Part shown: one piece after another, positions 19,996-29,252 of the stretch
How positions within the stretch are numbered: position 1 is the stretch's first letter
How the letters are laid out: every line of letters begins with the position of its first letter
Notes under the pieces: model-generated
The model's database searches: none
Told to the model about the DNA's origin: nothing
What the model saw: only the letters and a program-made list of their open reading frames with translations
Program-made: the position numbers and the translations under genes
Assembly (NCBI RefSeq): GCF_039652615.1
Contig: NZ_JBDJAC010000001.1
Location: 558,001-622,000, forward strand
DNA: 64,000 nucleotides
Direction of reading: 5' to 3'
DNA from: Fulvimarina sp039652615
GTDB taxonomy: Bacteria; Pseudomonadota; Alphaproteobacteria; Rhizobiales; Rhizobiaceae

Positions 19996-20086
19996 GGAGA
20001 GGTGGCAGAGTGGTCGAATGCACCGCACTCGAAATGCGGCATACGTTAATAGCGTATCGGGGGTTCGAATCCCCCCCTCTCCGCCA
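19996..20086 (+). tRNA. tRNA-Ser (anticodon CGA)
   Basis: The acceptor arm GGAGAGG (19996-20002) pairs with CCTCTCC (20076-20082), followed by G and an encoded CCA (20084-20086). The anticodon stem CCGCA/TGCGG encloses CTCGAAA with anticodon CGA at 20030-20032. The long variable arm (about GCATACG...CGTATC) and 91-nt length fit tRNA-Ser, and GGTTCGAATCC is the T arm. An integrase remnant follows within 80 bases, so the 3' end probably served as an attachment site. Confidence 0.97.
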
Positions 20087-20163
20087 TGAGTTTTCCACTC
20101 TCCGCTATTTAAAACCCCGCTTGTCCAGGCGTTTGACCCGGTCGACACACCCGTTTCGGGAGT

Positions 20164-20725
20164 GTGAGAGTGTCAATCTTCGCTGGTATATGGTCCGGTG
20201 TATCGTGCCGTGTATCGCGTGGCGGATCATCGAAGCGGAGCGCATCGGACGTCAATCGACGCGGGGCGGGTCCCTATCTCGTCCGGTCCGGGACGATCTA
20301 TCTCTTTCAGATCCGTCTCCTGAAGGATCTGGGTGGCGGTCGCGCGAGGCCGTCGATCTGGATCAGTCTCGGCGCCTGTTCGGCGCGCGAGGCACGGCGG
20401 AAAGCCGACCTCCTTGCAGCTCATGCACGGTGGCGGTTCGAGGAACTGAATGGCAGACGGTTGGCTGAAGGCAAAGATGAGGACGGCGGGCAAGTTGAGG
20501 ACAGGACGCCGACCTTTTCCGGAGAAACCCCGGAAGAGGAATGGTCGAGATGCGCGGATGGCTGAAGGCGAATCACTCCTTCATCACTGGCGAGGCCCCC
20601 GCCCGAATCCAGAGCAGGACGCTGCATTCGAGGGATGGCGCGGTCTGGTCAACATCGGACGTGAGATCGCCAAAGGCTCCGAAGGCAATCCGCTGATTGT
20701 CGACAGTGCGGATATTCTGAAATAA
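20164..20725 (+). pseudogene. Decayed N-terminal part of a tyrosine recombinase (integrase)
   Basis: The first frame (about 20164-20565) encodes GPYLVRSGTIYLFQIR, then LKDLGGGRARPSIWISLG and ACSAREARRKADLLAAHARW, the N-terminal DNA-binding pattern of phage-like integrases (DUF6538-like). The reading shifts near 20560 to another frame that continues LLHHWRG and IGREIAKGSEGNPLIVDSAD before a stop at 20723. No catalytic Arg/His/Tyr domain follows; tadG begins, on the other strand, 63 bases later. Its position directly behind tRNA-Ser is typical of an island integrase. The product should be nonfunctional. Assignment is from pattern memory. Confidence 0.62.
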
Positions 20726-20787
20726 AAGTACGTCGACAAGGTCATGGGGACAGTATGGCAACATGCCCGCTGACAGAAACACAGTTG

Positions 20788-22080
20788 CTATTCGATGATC
20801 GTGATCGCCGCCATCGAGACGATGTTACGGCCACCGGCTGCTTCGCATTTGGCACCGAGGCTCGAATTGCCGTTGAAGTCGATCGTGTTCGCGATGATCT
20901 GGGTGCAGGCATCGCTATGGGCGGAGTTTCCGCGATATTCGACGTCGGAGGCCGGAAGGTAGACCGCCCCCTGGATCACCGATCCAGTCGTGCCGGCGAT
21001 CTTGTGTCCGACGCCGGTCTGATCGCGCCCGCCGAAGAACAGGAGGCCTGAATAGGGACCGCTGGTCGGCGCGGACAGGTTGATCTCGCCATTGCCCGAC
21101 AGCTTCATGGACGCGTTCTTCGTCAAGTAGATGGTGACGCCCGTGCCCGTAATGCTTGCGCCACCACTCATCGTGACATCGCCGTTTTCTACAATATAAA
21201 GGCCGGGCTCCAGCGTAACCGGGCCACCAAGAGAAAGCCCACTGCAGAATCGCATGACCTTGAGGCCGCTTGGATGGTTTTCCGTCGGGATGAGCGTCGT
21301 CGAGCGGTTGGGCTTGCCGACCTTGGCGTTCGAGCAGGTTCCTTGGGCCGCCGGCTCGGCAACGCTCCTGTAGGGATCGGAGACCGGCGCTGCCTCTTCA
21401 CGCACTTTCGGACAATCGGTCAGGGTCAGATTGGTCGTGGTCGCGGCCCGTCCGACGGTCTGCATGCAGCCGGTCGAGAGCAACGCCTCGCCGAACATGT
21501 TGATCGAGTCCGACGCGTTCGAATTGGAGGCGATATCGCATCCCTCAAGTGCAACATCGGTCGATCCGCCCACGCTGACGGCGCCGGGAGCCGTCTTTGC
21601 GAGAGCGAGAATGCAGGCGTTCGATTGCTGCTCGATCCTCGCCACCGCACGGGCATTGAGAACGATCGGGTCGGCGTCGAGAATGGCTGAGAACAGCCGG
21701 GTCTGGGTCGTCGAAACCCTGAGCTCCACGGTACTCGGATCGCCGGCATTGGGGCCGGTCGCCGCCGGGGCGTTGAGAAGCAGGGCGTTGTCCGCGATCG
21801 GGAACCCGGTCTGTGCCGCGATGTAACCTGCGGCAGCGCGCATGGACTCGGCGTCGGCGCCGGAATTCTTGCGAAGCGCTGCCGCGTGAACGGCGACGTC
21901 GGCGGCATGCTGGAGCCCGCGCTGCTCGGCGTACCACAGCCCGGTCTCGACACCGAAGCCGATGCCCGCGACCAGCATGGGCACGAGGACAGCCGTGATG
22001 ACCGAGGTGGAGCCCCCGTCCTCGCCTCGAAACCGGCGGACCAGGCGGCAGGCTATCGATGCTGCAGCTGCAACGCTCAT
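20788..22080 (-). CDS. tadG: TadG-like pilus assembly protein
   Basis: Membrane-anchored Tad protein with the bulk exported to the periplasm. 430 residues. The N-terminal Tad/TadE-like segment reads DGGSTSVITAVLVPMLVAG followed by GVETGLWYAEQRGLQHAAD, the usual hydrophobic anchor plus helical start. The C-terminal part is Ser/Gly/Thr-rich with repeated beta-type segments (SGGASITGTGVTIYLT), which may form a beta-solenoid. The start overlaps the tadC stop by 4 bases. It is the last gene of the Tad locus, facing the integrase remnant. Confidence 0.82.
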   Translation of the reverse strand: MSVAAAASIACRLVRRFRGEDGGSTSVITAVLVPMLVAGIGFGVETGLWYAEQRGLQHAADVAVHAAALRKNSGADAESMRAAAGYIAAQTGFPIADNALLLNAPAATGPNAGDPSTVELRVSTTQTRLFSAILDADPIVLNARAVARIEQQSNACILALAKTAPGAVSVGGSTDVALEGCDIASNSNASDSINMFGEALLSTGCMQTVGRAATTTNLTLTDCPKVREEAAPVSDPYRSVAEPAAQGTCSNAKVGKPNRSTTLIPTENHPSGLKVMRFCSGLSLGGPVTLEPGLYIVENGDVTMSGGASITGTGVTIYLTKNASMKLSGNGEINLSAPTSGPYSGLLFFGGRDQTGVGHKIAGTTGSVIQGAVYLPASDVEYRGNSAHSDACTQIIANTIDFNGNSSLGAKCEAAGGRNIVSMAAITIIE

Positions 22081-23051
22081 AGCGCGACGACCCTGATGAC
22101 CACCGGCGAAATGATGACGACGAAAAGCACCGGAAGGAAGAACACGATCATCGGCACCGTCAGCTTCGGCGGCAGAGCGGCGGCCTTCTTTTCCGCCGCC
22201 GCCATGCGCATGTCTCGATTCTCCTGGGCGAGGACGCGGATCGCGTGTCCGATCGGCGTGCCGTATTTTTCGGCCTGCCCAAGGGCCGTCACGACCGCTC
22301 GCACGCCTTCGAGATCCGTCCTGAGCGCGAGATTTTCGAGCGCCTTGCGTCTGTCCGGGAGATAGGAAAGCTCCGCGGTCGTGAGATTGAGCTCCTCCGA
22401 CAAGGGAACGGACTGGCTGCCGATTTCGTCGGACACCTTCCGAAACGCTGCCTCGATGCTCATGCCGGATTCGACGCAGATCAGCATGAGGTCGAGCGCC
22501 TCCGGCCAGGCCCGGCGGATCGATATCTGCCGCTTCTTCGCCTTGTTGGCGACGAGGATCGCCGGAAGCTTGAAGCCGAACAGGGCCGTCGCAAGCGCGA
22601 TTGCGATGTCTCCGATCAATGGCAGGTCGATCGCCAACGATGCGTAGAAGAGGGAGAGAACCAAAGCGACGACGGCGAAGATCACCTGAGCTGCGAGAAA
22701 CTTGATGATCGGGCCGCGACCGCGATAGCCGGCGACCCGCAAGGCCTGGACCGTCTTGCCGTTTTCGGCCTTCACCGAGAGGTTCAGCCGGTCGACGATC
22801 AGCTGGTAGAGCTTGCGCGGTTCGGCGAGGAGAAGTCCTTCCCTGCGCTCGCCGAGCCTAGAGCGTTCGCGGACGCGGATCTCCTCGCGCTCGTCGGCGA
22901 CGAGCTTCATGCGCGCCTTCAGATTGTCGCCCGGCGCGAGATAGGGCCAGGCGACGACCACGATCGCAAGCATGGTAGCGAAGGCGGCCAGAACCGACGT
23001 CAGGGCTTCGGTGTCGTCGGCTAGGTTGGAGAGAACATTCACGACAAGCAA
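22077..23051 (-). CDS. tadC: Inner-membrane platform protein TadC (GspF family)
   Basis: Second platform subunit of the Tad pilus machine, in the inner membrane. 324 residues with membrane segments near the N-terminus (FATMLAIVVVAWPYL), in the middle (VIFAVVALVLSLFYA) and at the C-terminus (IVFFLPVLFVVIISPVVI). The T2SF domain includes LMLICVESGMSIEAAFRKV and LGQAEKYGTPIGHAIRVLA, as in TadC. Six bases separate it from tadB and it overlaps tadG by 4 bases, so it is co-transcribed with both. Confidence 0.92.
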   Translation of the reverse strand: MLVVNVLSNLADDTEALTSVLAAFATMLAIVVVAWPYLAPGDNLKARMKLVADEREEIRVRERSRLGERREGLLLAEPRKLYQLIVDRLNLSVKAENGKTVQALRVAGYRGRGPIIKFLAAQVIFAVVALVLSLFYASLAIDLPLIGDIAIALATALFGFKLPAILVANKAKKRQISIRRAWPEALDLMLICVESGMSIEAAFRKVSDEIGSQSVPLSEELNLTTAELSYLPDRRKALENLALRTDLEGVRAVVTALGQAEKYGTPIGHAIRVLAQENRDMRMAAAEKKAAALPPKLTVPMIVFFLPVLFVVIISPVVIRVVAL

Positions 23052-23057
23052 TTCTCC

Positions 23058-24074
23058 CTAGAAGTCGAAATTGATCATTGTTTTCATCACGAAGATGCCG
23101 ATCAGCATCCAGATGGCGCAGCCGAAGAGGATGATGTTGCCGACGGTCGTCGTGCCGAGCACCGAGATGAATTCCGGGTTGCTGAAATAGACGAGCAGAC
23201 CGACAAGTACCGGCATGGCACCGATGATCGCGCCGGATGTCTTTGCCTCTTGGCTCATCGACTGGACCTTCGCAGACATCTTCTTGCGTTCGCGCAGCAC
23301 CTTGGACAGATTGCCGAGCGCCTCGGCCAGACTGCCGCCCGTTCGCGCCTGTACGCCGATGACGATGGCGAAGAAGTTGGTCTCGGAAAGCGGTACACGT
23401 TGGACCAGCCGTTTCAGGGCCTCCTCGATCGGCACACCGATCGTCTGGTCCTCGACGACGGTCTTGAATTCACTGCGCACCGGCTCCTCTATTTCCGTCG
23501 CGATGATGCGAAGGCAGTCTGGCAGGGGCAGGCCGGATTTGATGCCCCGCACCACAACGTCGACGGCGGTCGGAAAGAGATCCGCGAACTTCCGCAGCCG
23601 GCGGGTTCGTTTGAAGCTGACGAAGAGGTGGGGCAGGAGAAGGCCTGCCGCAAAGCTGAAGCCGAGGCTCGCATACCAGGCGAAAGAGAAGATCAGACAC
23701 AGGGCGAAGGCAGTGATCGCGACACCGAGACTGACGGCGAAATAGGTCGACTTGGACCAGGCGATATCGGCTTGCCGCATCCGCTGCACGAGGCTTGGCC
23801 GATCGGTTGTCTTCGCCAAAGCCGCCTTGTGCTTCTCCTCCGCCTCCTTGAGCGTTGCCTCGACGGACCGCTTGCGGCGCGAGCCATCGCTGCCATGGGA
23901 TGTCGATACTTTCGCGTTTGTGGCTGCGCCGGCGATTGAGGCGAAGCGCTCGTCGTAGCTCTTGCTAGACGAGAGGCGTCCGGCGAGCAGCGTGAAGGCG
24001 ATGCCGGTCACGCTCGCCGTCGTCAGCGTGAAGATGAGAACTCTCTGGAGCGCGGGATCGAGTTCGGCGATCAT
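23058..24074 (-). CDS. tadB: Inner-membrane platform protein TadB (GspF family)
   Basis: First platform subunit, thought to couple CpaF ATP hydrolysis to pilin extrusion. 338 residues: N-terminal anchor (VLIFTLTTASVTGIAFTLL), a charged linker, two central membrane helices (about 125-165), then the T2SF domain with VVVRGIKSGLPLPDCLRI and IVIGVQARTGGSLAEALGNL, and two C-terminal helices. The start overlaps the cpaF stop by 4 bases (ATGA), indicating coupling. Confidence 0.92.
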   Translation of the reverse strand: MIAELDPALQRVLIFTLTTASVTGIAFTLLAGRLSSSKSYDERFASIAGAATNAKVSTSHGSDGSRRKRSVEATLKEAEEKHKAALAKTTDRPSLVQRMRQADIAWSKSTYFAVSLGVAITAFALCLIFSFAWYASLGFSFAAGLLLPHLFVSFKRTRRLRKFADLFPTAVDVVVRGIKSGLPLPDCLRIIATEIEEPVRSEFKTVVEDQTIGVPIEEALKRLVQRVPLSETNFFAIVIGVQARTGGSLAEALGNLSKVLRERKKMSAKVQSMSQEAKTSGAIIGAMPVLVGLLVYFSNPEFISVLGTTTVGNIILFGCAIWMLIGIFVMKTMINFDF

Positions 24075-25501
24075 GCCGCGATCTCACGGCGTTCGGCCGC
24101 GTCGAGGGCCGCGGCAAGGCGCTTTTCCTCGCCGAAATAGCGGGCGCGCTCCCAGAATGCGGGGCGACCGATGCCGGTGGAACGATGGTGGCCGAGAACC
24201 TTGCCGTCGGGGCTTTCGCCGGTCATCTCGTAAACGAAGAGGTCCTGCGTGATGATGACCTCGCCCTCCATGCCGAGCACTTCGGTGATGTGGGTGATGC
24301 GCCGCGAGCCGTCGCGCAGGCGACTTGCCTGAATGATGACGTCGACCGAACCGACGATGATCTCGCGAACGGTCGCGGCCGGCAGGGTGAAGCCGCCCAT
24401 CGCGATCATGGATTCCATGCGTTTCAGGCATTCGCGGGGCGAGTTGGAGTGGATCGTCCCCATGGAGCCGTCGTGGCCGGTGTTCATCGCCTGGAGGAGA
24501 TCGAAGACCTCTGGACCGCGCACCTCGCCGACGATAATCCGCTCGGGGCGCATGCGCAGGCAGTTCTTGACCAGCGCCCGCATGGTGATTTCACCTTCGC
24601 CCTCGATATTGGGCGGGCGGGTTTCGAGGCTGACGACGTGCTCCTGCTGGAGCTGGAGTTCGGCCGAATCCTCACAGGTGATGATGCGTTCGTCGTGATC
24701 GATATATTTGGTCAGACAGTTGAGAAGCGTCGTCTTGCCGGAGCCCGTACCGCCGGAAATCACGACGTTGCAGCGCACCCGGCCGATGATTTCGAGAATG
24801 GTCGCGCCTTCCGGGGAGATCGCTCCGAACTTGACCAGCTGGTCGAGGGTCAGCTTGTCCTTCTTGAACTTTCGGATCGTCAGGCTCGGCCCGTGGATCG
24901 ACAGCGGCGAGGCGATGACGTTGACGCGGCTTCCGTCGGCAAGGCGTGCGTCGCAGATCGGGCTCGACTCGTCGATCCGTCGTCCGACCTTTGAGACGAT
25001 ACGCTGGCAGACATTCAGGAGCTGTTCGTTGGAATGAAAGCGGATATCCGTCTTCTGGACCTTGCCGCCCACCTCGATGAAGATCGGCTCGCACCCATTG
25101 ACCATGATATCGGCGATGTCATCTCGCGCGAGAAGCTGTTCCAGTGGGCCGTAGCCGAGAACGTCGTCGCAGATTTCTGCGACCAGCGCGTCCTGGTCGG
25201 CGACGGAGATCTGCAGCTTCTTGGCTGTGATGATCTCGTTGACGACGGCGATGATTTCCTGGCGCGCTTCTTCCGGTTCGATCGTCGAAATCAGCGAAAC
25301 GTCGATCGCATCGACCAGGGCGTCGAATATCTGCGATTTGAGTTCGCGGCGCCGCTCGACCGAGCCGCTCTTGGCGGTTTGAAGCGCCTGGAGACTGGCC
25401 GCCGGTTGGCTGGCGGACATCTTCTCGATCGCTGTCGCCGACTGGTGATCGGCAGGCTTTTCGGCGAGGGAGAAATCCTGCTCCAGCTTCTTGCCGAACA
25501 T
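24071..25501 (-). CDS. cpaF: Tad secretion ATPase CpaF/TadA
   Basis: Hexameric cytosolic motor of the Tad pilus. 476 residues with an N-terminal helical domain, then VISGGTGSGKTTLLNCL (Walker A), ITCEDSAELQLQQ, the Asp/His boxes around RMRPERIIVGEVRGPE (Walker B), and TGHDGSMGTIHSNSP. AAGAAGG/GGAG precedes ATG 25501 on the coding strand. It is separated from tadE by 247 bases without a recognisable gene, so it may have its own promoter there. It leads the cpaF-tadB-tadC-tadG block. Confidence 0.96.
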   Translation of the reverse strand: MFGKKLEQDFSLAEKPADHQSATAIEKMSASQPAASLQALQTAKSGSVERRRELKSQIFDALVDAIDVSLISTIEPEEARQEIIAVVNEIITAKKLQISVADQDALVAEICDDVLGYGPLEQLLARDDIADIMVNGCEPIFIEVGGKVQKTDIRFHSNEQLLNVCQRIVSKVGRRIDESSPICDARLADGSRVNVIASPLSIHGPSLTIRKFKKDKLTLDQLVKFGAISPEGATILEIIGRVRCNVVISGGTGSGKTTLLNCLTKYIDHDERIITCEDSAELQLQQEHVVSLETRPPNIEGEGEITMRALVKNCLRMRPERIIVGEVRGPEVFDLLQAMNTGHDGSMGTIHSNSPRECLKRMESMIAMGGFTLPAATVREIIVGSVDVIIQASRLRDGSRRITHITEVLGMEGEVIITQDLFVYEMTGESPDGKVLGHHRSTGIGRPAFWERARYFGEEKRLAAALDAAERREIAA

Positions 25502-25748
25502 TGCCTTCTTCTCCTCGCTACCCCACGGCGATTGTGCGGTTCGACCCGATGGGCTGGCGCGCCACCTCTGGGTCGGTAACCCGAGTGCCCGTCGCCGGCT
25601 TGACTTATGCCGATGGTAGGAGAGCGCTGTTTCGGTTGGATAAAGACGATATTTTCAATTTGAATTGTTCTTGCCGAGAGTGCCGAATGATAGCCAAGCG
25701 ACTGTTGTGTCATAGGAGCAGGGTGAACGACCGGTTTCGCTTCCTGGC

Positions 25749-26138
25749 CTATTCCGTGGGCACGCGCCGCGAGACGCTGAGGGTAATCGGGGTGTCGGAA
25801 ACCGCCGTCGCGACGAATTCGAAGGAATAGCTGAGTGTCATCGTGCGAAAGGTGACGCCATCGGTCACTTCCGTACCGTAGGCGATCTGCAAGCTGTCCG
25901 GATTACCCCCGACGAAGGCGGCCCGGATCGTCTGCGTCAGATCGGCCTCCGAGATGGCATTGTTCGTCAGGATCGCACGGCTGGCCCTGCCGGCCGCGTA
26001 GCTCAGATTGTTGTTCGCCTGAAGCGCGCGGGCAAATTCGAAGCAGCCGAGAAACGTCAGCATCAGCGGAAAGCTGATCAACGCAAATTCGACGGCTGTC
26101 GCCCCGCTTCCATCCGATCCAAAGCGCCTCCAGATCAT
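25749..26138 (-). CDS. tadE: TadE-like minor pseudopilin
   Basis: 129-residue pilin-like assembly protein. GSGATAVEFALISFPLM near residues 10-26 is the TadE prepilin-type segment: a Gly, then a conserved Glu at +5-like position, and a hydrophobic helix that is processed by a prepilin peptidase in studied systems. The remainder is a small beta-rich periplasmic domain. The start overlaps the tadF stop by 4 bases. No prepilin peptidase gene is present in this locus. Confidence 0.85.
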   Translation of the reverse strand: MIWRRFGSDGSGATAVEFALISFPLMLTFLGCFEFARALQANNNLSYAAGRASRAILTNNAISEADLTQTIRAAFVGGNPDSLQIAYGTEVTDGVTFRTMTLSYSFEFVATAVSDTPITLSVSRRVPTE

Positions 26139-26665
26139 CGGACCTGCACCTGAATGACCGAGTTCACGTCGATGTTCTTCAAGATGATCGCGTCGAAGGG
26201 TTTGACTGCCACCGCGCGGTAAAACGCAGCGGTCGGGTTCGAGCCCTCGCAGGTGGTGCCGGCGGCGACGTCGACATTCGGCGCCTCCAGGCAGGCGAAA
26301 TACCGCGTCACCGAAAGGGATATCTGATCGACCGTCGCAGCCTGCGGAGAAGGGACGACGCCATAGTCGGTTCCGGCGGTTGCCCCGATCCGGTCATAAA
26401 CCGCCTGAGGGCCGGGATCGGTCATCGCGATCTGGGCGCCTGAGCGCAGGATCTGATCGACAGCGAGCTTTTCGGTAATCATGAGCCCGGTATCGATCAT
26501 TGCCAGGAGAGCGAAGACGAGAAATGGCAGAACAAGCGAGAATTCGACCGCCGCGACGCCATCCATCCGAGAGCGCAAATCGGCAAATGCCGTTCGCAAC
26601 ACCAGCGGGTCGGGCCAAAGGATCTTGGCCGGTCGCGGAAGGGGGGCGTGGCGCGAGCGCGACAT
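26135..26665 (-). CDS. tadF: TadE/TadF-like minor pseudopilin
   Basis: 176 residues. A basic, Pro-rich N-terminus precedes SRMDGVAAVEFSLVLPFLVF, the pilin-like helix with conserved Glu. The periplasmic part contains two Cys (YFACLEAP and GTTCEGS) that could form a disulfide. It directly abuts cpaE (stop 26666) and overlaps tadE by 4 bases. TadF naming follows gene order and length; TadE and TadF are hard to tell apart without alignment. Confidence 0.8.
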   Translation of the reverse strand: MSRSRHAPLPRPAKILWPDPLVLRTAFADLRSRMDGVAAVEFSLVLPFLVFALLAMIDTGLMITEKLAVDQILRSGAQIAMTDPGPQAVYDRIGATAGTDYGVVPSPQAATVDQISLSVTRYFACLEAPNVDVAAGTTCEGSNPTAAFYRAVAVKPFDAIILKNIDVNSVIQVQVR

Positions 26666-27973
26666 TCATCCGGCTCGCTTGAAAATCCGGGCGAGCGGCG
26701 AGGCACCGGCTTTCTTTACCGGGCTTGTATCGCCGCTCACCAGCCGGTCGGCGAACGCGCCGATCGCCCTTGCGCATTGCACATTGTGAGTGGTCTCAGA
26801 AAGCATCTGCCCGTTATTGGCGGCGCGCCCGAAGAGAATGCCGTTATAGGCGATCTCCATCTCAAGGTTCGCGCCCGTTGCCTTTGCGAAGTCCGCTGGC
26901 TTGATTTCGGGCCGCTTCGGCAGACCAATCTGGTTGAGAACGAGCCGCGTCGGCCGGTCGTTTGGCCGGGACGTCTTGAGGTAGTCGGCGAGCTTCTTGA
27001 AATTGCGCATGTTGGCGAGATCTGGAACCGCGGTCACGACGATCTCGTCACTTTCCAGAAGAAGCTCCCGCATCCATGGCGCCCAGGTATGAGGCAGATC
27101 GAGAATTGTGACCTGAGACGCTTTTCGGGCTGTCTGGATCAGCTTTTCCAAGTTTTCGCCATTGAGTTCGAGATCCGCATCCATCGCTAGCGGCGGGGCA
27201 AGGATCGAAAGACGCTCGCCCTTCCTCGCAACCATTCGCTCGAGGCGCGCCTCGTCGAGCTTGGATATCTCGAGCAATGCATCGGCGATCCCGGCGGGCG
27301 GGGACAGGTTGAAGTCAAGGCCGGACGTTCCGAAAGGCAGGTCGAGATCGATCAGAAGCACGTCTTTCTTATGATCCGTCGCGAGCGACCAAGCCACATT
27401 GTGCGCCAGAGTGGACGACCCGGCGCCTCCGCGTGCGCCGAGAAAGGCGAACACCTTGCCGAGCGTCCGGCTGGCCTGGCTTCGATAAAGGCGGCCGATC
27501 GCCGAAAGAAGGCTCAGACTGTCGATGGGACAAGCGAGATATTCTCCGACGCCAAAATCGATGAGATCGCGATACAAGGCGATGTCGTTGCGCTGCCCGA
27601 CAACAATGACTTTGGTGCTCTGCAGACATTCTTCGGCGAGCGCGGTGAGCCCTTCGAACAGGTTCGTTTCGTCGGCCGGCGCCTCGACGATGATCAGGTC
27701 TGGCGTCCGAGTGGACTTGTAATGCTCAATCGCGACCGGCAGTGCGCCAGGAAAAACCTCCAGCTTCGCGCGCCGCATGCGCCGGTCGGCCTTGAGGGTT
27801 TCCGCAGCCTCGCGGACCGACGGATGTTCGGCGAAGACGGCAATGTCGATGCGGGGCGTCAGGATCGGCTCGATCGCCGGGCGGTTCCCGACATCAGCTT
27901 TTATGACCTCGCCGGACGCACCGTTCGCACCGATGCCTTCGCCTTCAACCATCATCCGGTCACTGTCGAGCAT
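26666..27973 (-). CDS. cpaE: Pilus localisation ATPase CpaE/TadZ
   Basis: ParA/MinD-like ATPase that positions the Tad machine at the pole in studied bacteria. 435 residues: a receiver-like N-terminal domain (about 40-165, IDIAVFAEHPSVREA to FGVGEYLACPID), then the ATPase domain with deviant Walker A FLGARGGAGSSTLAHN, KKDVLLIDLDLPFGTSGLD and a C-terminal NQIGLPKRPEI region. The usual Lys of GKGGVGK is replaced (RGGAGSS), typical of this family. The gene lies 3 bases after cpaB. Confidence 0.9.
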   Translation of the reverse strand: MLDSDRMMVEGEGIGANGASGEVIKADVGNRPAIEPILTPRIDIAVFAEHPSVREAAETLKADRRMRRAKLEVFPGALPVAIEHYKSTRTPDLIIVEAPADETNLFEGLTALAEECLQSTKVIVVGQRNDIALYRDLIDFGVGEYLACPIDSLSLLSAIGRLYRSQASRTLGKVFAFLGARGGAGSSTLAHNVAWSLATDHKKDVLLIDLDLPFGTSGLDFNLSPPAGIADALLEISKLDEARLERMVARKGERLSILAPPLAMDADLELNGENLEKLIQTARKASQVTILDLPHTWAPWMRELLLESDEIVVTAVPDLANMRNFKKLADYLKTSRPNDRPTRLVLNQIGLPKRPEIKPADFAKATGANLEMEIAYNGILFGRAANNGQMLSETTHNVQCARAIGAFADRLVSGDTSPVKKAGASPLARIFKRAG

Positions 27974-27976
27974 CGG

Positions 27977-28828
27977 TCAGTTGATCCTCTGTCCGGAAAC
28001 GCGGGTATGGCGCTTCACTTCAACGGTTTCCGGCTTCCCGTTTCGGGTGACGGTGACGACGAGCTGTTTCCGCTTTCGGGTCCCGACCGCGGCGCTGGCC
28101 GGGTCTTCCGGCGTCAGAAGCGGCGTTGCTTCCGCGACATCCGCGATCGAGCGCAGCGCCAGTGTCAGGGAGCCGGTCGCCTGGGCGGCCGTGATCGTCC
28201 GTACCTGGGCGATATCGAGTTCGAGCGTAGCGGTCTGGCCGATGACGCTTTTCTGCGCCGCATCGTCATTGCCGTCCATCTGGCTCTGATCGACCGCCAG
28301 AACACGCACATTGTTCAAGATGACACGGCTTTCCGTCGAAGCGCCTACGTCGCCTACGGATCGGGTGATCGTATGGATGACGTCGACCCGGTCGTTTGGC
28401 AAGACGAAGCCGCCGGCGCTGCTTTCGGCCGAAACCTTCACGGCGACGGCCCGTTTGCCGGCCGGAAGAAGCGCGGACATATAGCCGCTGCTCTTCGGGG
28501 CGAGCTTTGCTTCGATGATGGGATCGGTTTCGCGAAGCGGTCTGCGCACCAGCGATCCTTCGAGATCGCTCATGGCGTTCGGGCTTGCCGTTCGCGTGAT
28601 GAAGTCGTCTTTGACGCTGGCTTCTGGCCAGGGCTGCCAGCGCAGCTTCTCGGCGGACAGCCGGCCACCTTCCACGATATCGGCGGCCGCGACGAGGACA
28701 TCCGTCATCGCGATGGGTGTTTCGACGACGGGTTTGGTCATCTCGGGCGTTCGACCGCCATCGACGGTGAGCCAGGCGGCGGCACCTCCCGAGGAGACGG
28801 CCGCAGCCAGAATGAGATAACGAAGCAT
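27977..28828 (-). CDS. cpaB: Flp pilus assembly protein CpaB
   Basis: Periplasmic protein thought to connect the secretin CpaC with the inner-membrane machine. From MLRYLILAAAVSSGG the product has a signal/anchor helix, then an SAF-like domain (LVAAADIVEGGRLSAEKLRW) and the family motif AGGFVLPNDRVDVIHT. It ends with a basic tail. GTG 28837 three codons upstream is an alternative start, but AAGG lies better placed before ATG 28828. It is followed by cpaE with a 3-base gap. Confidence 0.9.
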   Translation of the reverse strand: MLRYLILAAAVSSGGAAAWLTVDGGRTPEMTKPVVETPIAMTDVLVAAADIVEGGRLSAEKLRWQPWPEASVKDDFITRTASPNAMSDLEGSLVRRPLRETDPIIEAKLAPKSSGYMSALLPAGKRAVAVKVSAESSAGGFVLPNDRVDVIHTITRSVGDVGASTESRVILNNVRVLAVDQSQMDGNDDAAQKSVIGQTATLELDIAQVRTITAAQATGSLTLALRSIADVAEATPLLTPEDPASAAVGTRKRKQLVVTVTRNGKPETVEVKRHTRVSGQRIN

Positions 28829-28970
28829 GGCCTCCACCTTCCAAAGAAGCGCCCGCCATCAAGGAGCGGGGTCCTGAAGCGGCAAAGCCTACCGGACCGT
28901 CATTGCAAGCCGGTTAATGAGAAAAACGGCTTTTCACTCCGAAGCTTGGCATCGGAAACGCATGGGGGCG

Positions 28971-29252
28971 TCAGGTCTTTGAAAGAGGGGGCGCGGCGAC
29001 CGGATAGACCGGAGCCGCCGATCCCCCGCGATGCTTGCGCATCGTTTCCGCCGCGCGCTTGCCGTCGGTCCAGATGCCGGTCGCCGCACCATATTGCGGA
29101 TAGGGATCGGCACGATGGACGGCGAGATTATGCTGCATCGCGTAGCCCGCGCCCGCATAAATACCGTCGCTCGTGTTGAAATAATCCGTCGTGCAGCCCG
29201 CGACGGTGAAGACGGGAAGGACGAGTAGAAGCCTAGCGATAGCTCTCGGCAT
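28971..29252 (-). CDS. Small lipoprotein of the Tad locus (93 aa)
   Basis: MPRAIARLLLVLPVFTVAGC is a lipoprotein signal with lipobox VAGC; the mature part is about 75 residues and holds SDGIYAGAGYAMQHNLAVH followed by DPYPQYG and a Pro/Ala-rich tail. The ATG at 29252 lies inside the cpaC end (20-base overlap). I recall similar short lipoproteins with a DGI-AGAG-AV-HN-AVH-DP-P pattern in other alphaproteobacterial Tad loci, in the place where CpaD occurs. It is too short to be a standard CpaD. A role in anchoring the secretin is possible but unproven. Confidence 0.72.
   Translation of the reverse strand: MPRAIARLLLVLPVFTVAGCTTDYFNTSDGIYAGAGYAMQHNLAVHRADPYPQYGAATGIWTDGKRAAETMRKHRGGSAAPVYPVAAPPLSKT

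Noticed and set aside
27371..29179. 602-codon plus-strand frame opposite cpaE and cpaB
   Set aside because: The longest shadow in the window; spans two motif-rich pilus genes and has no recognisable domain.
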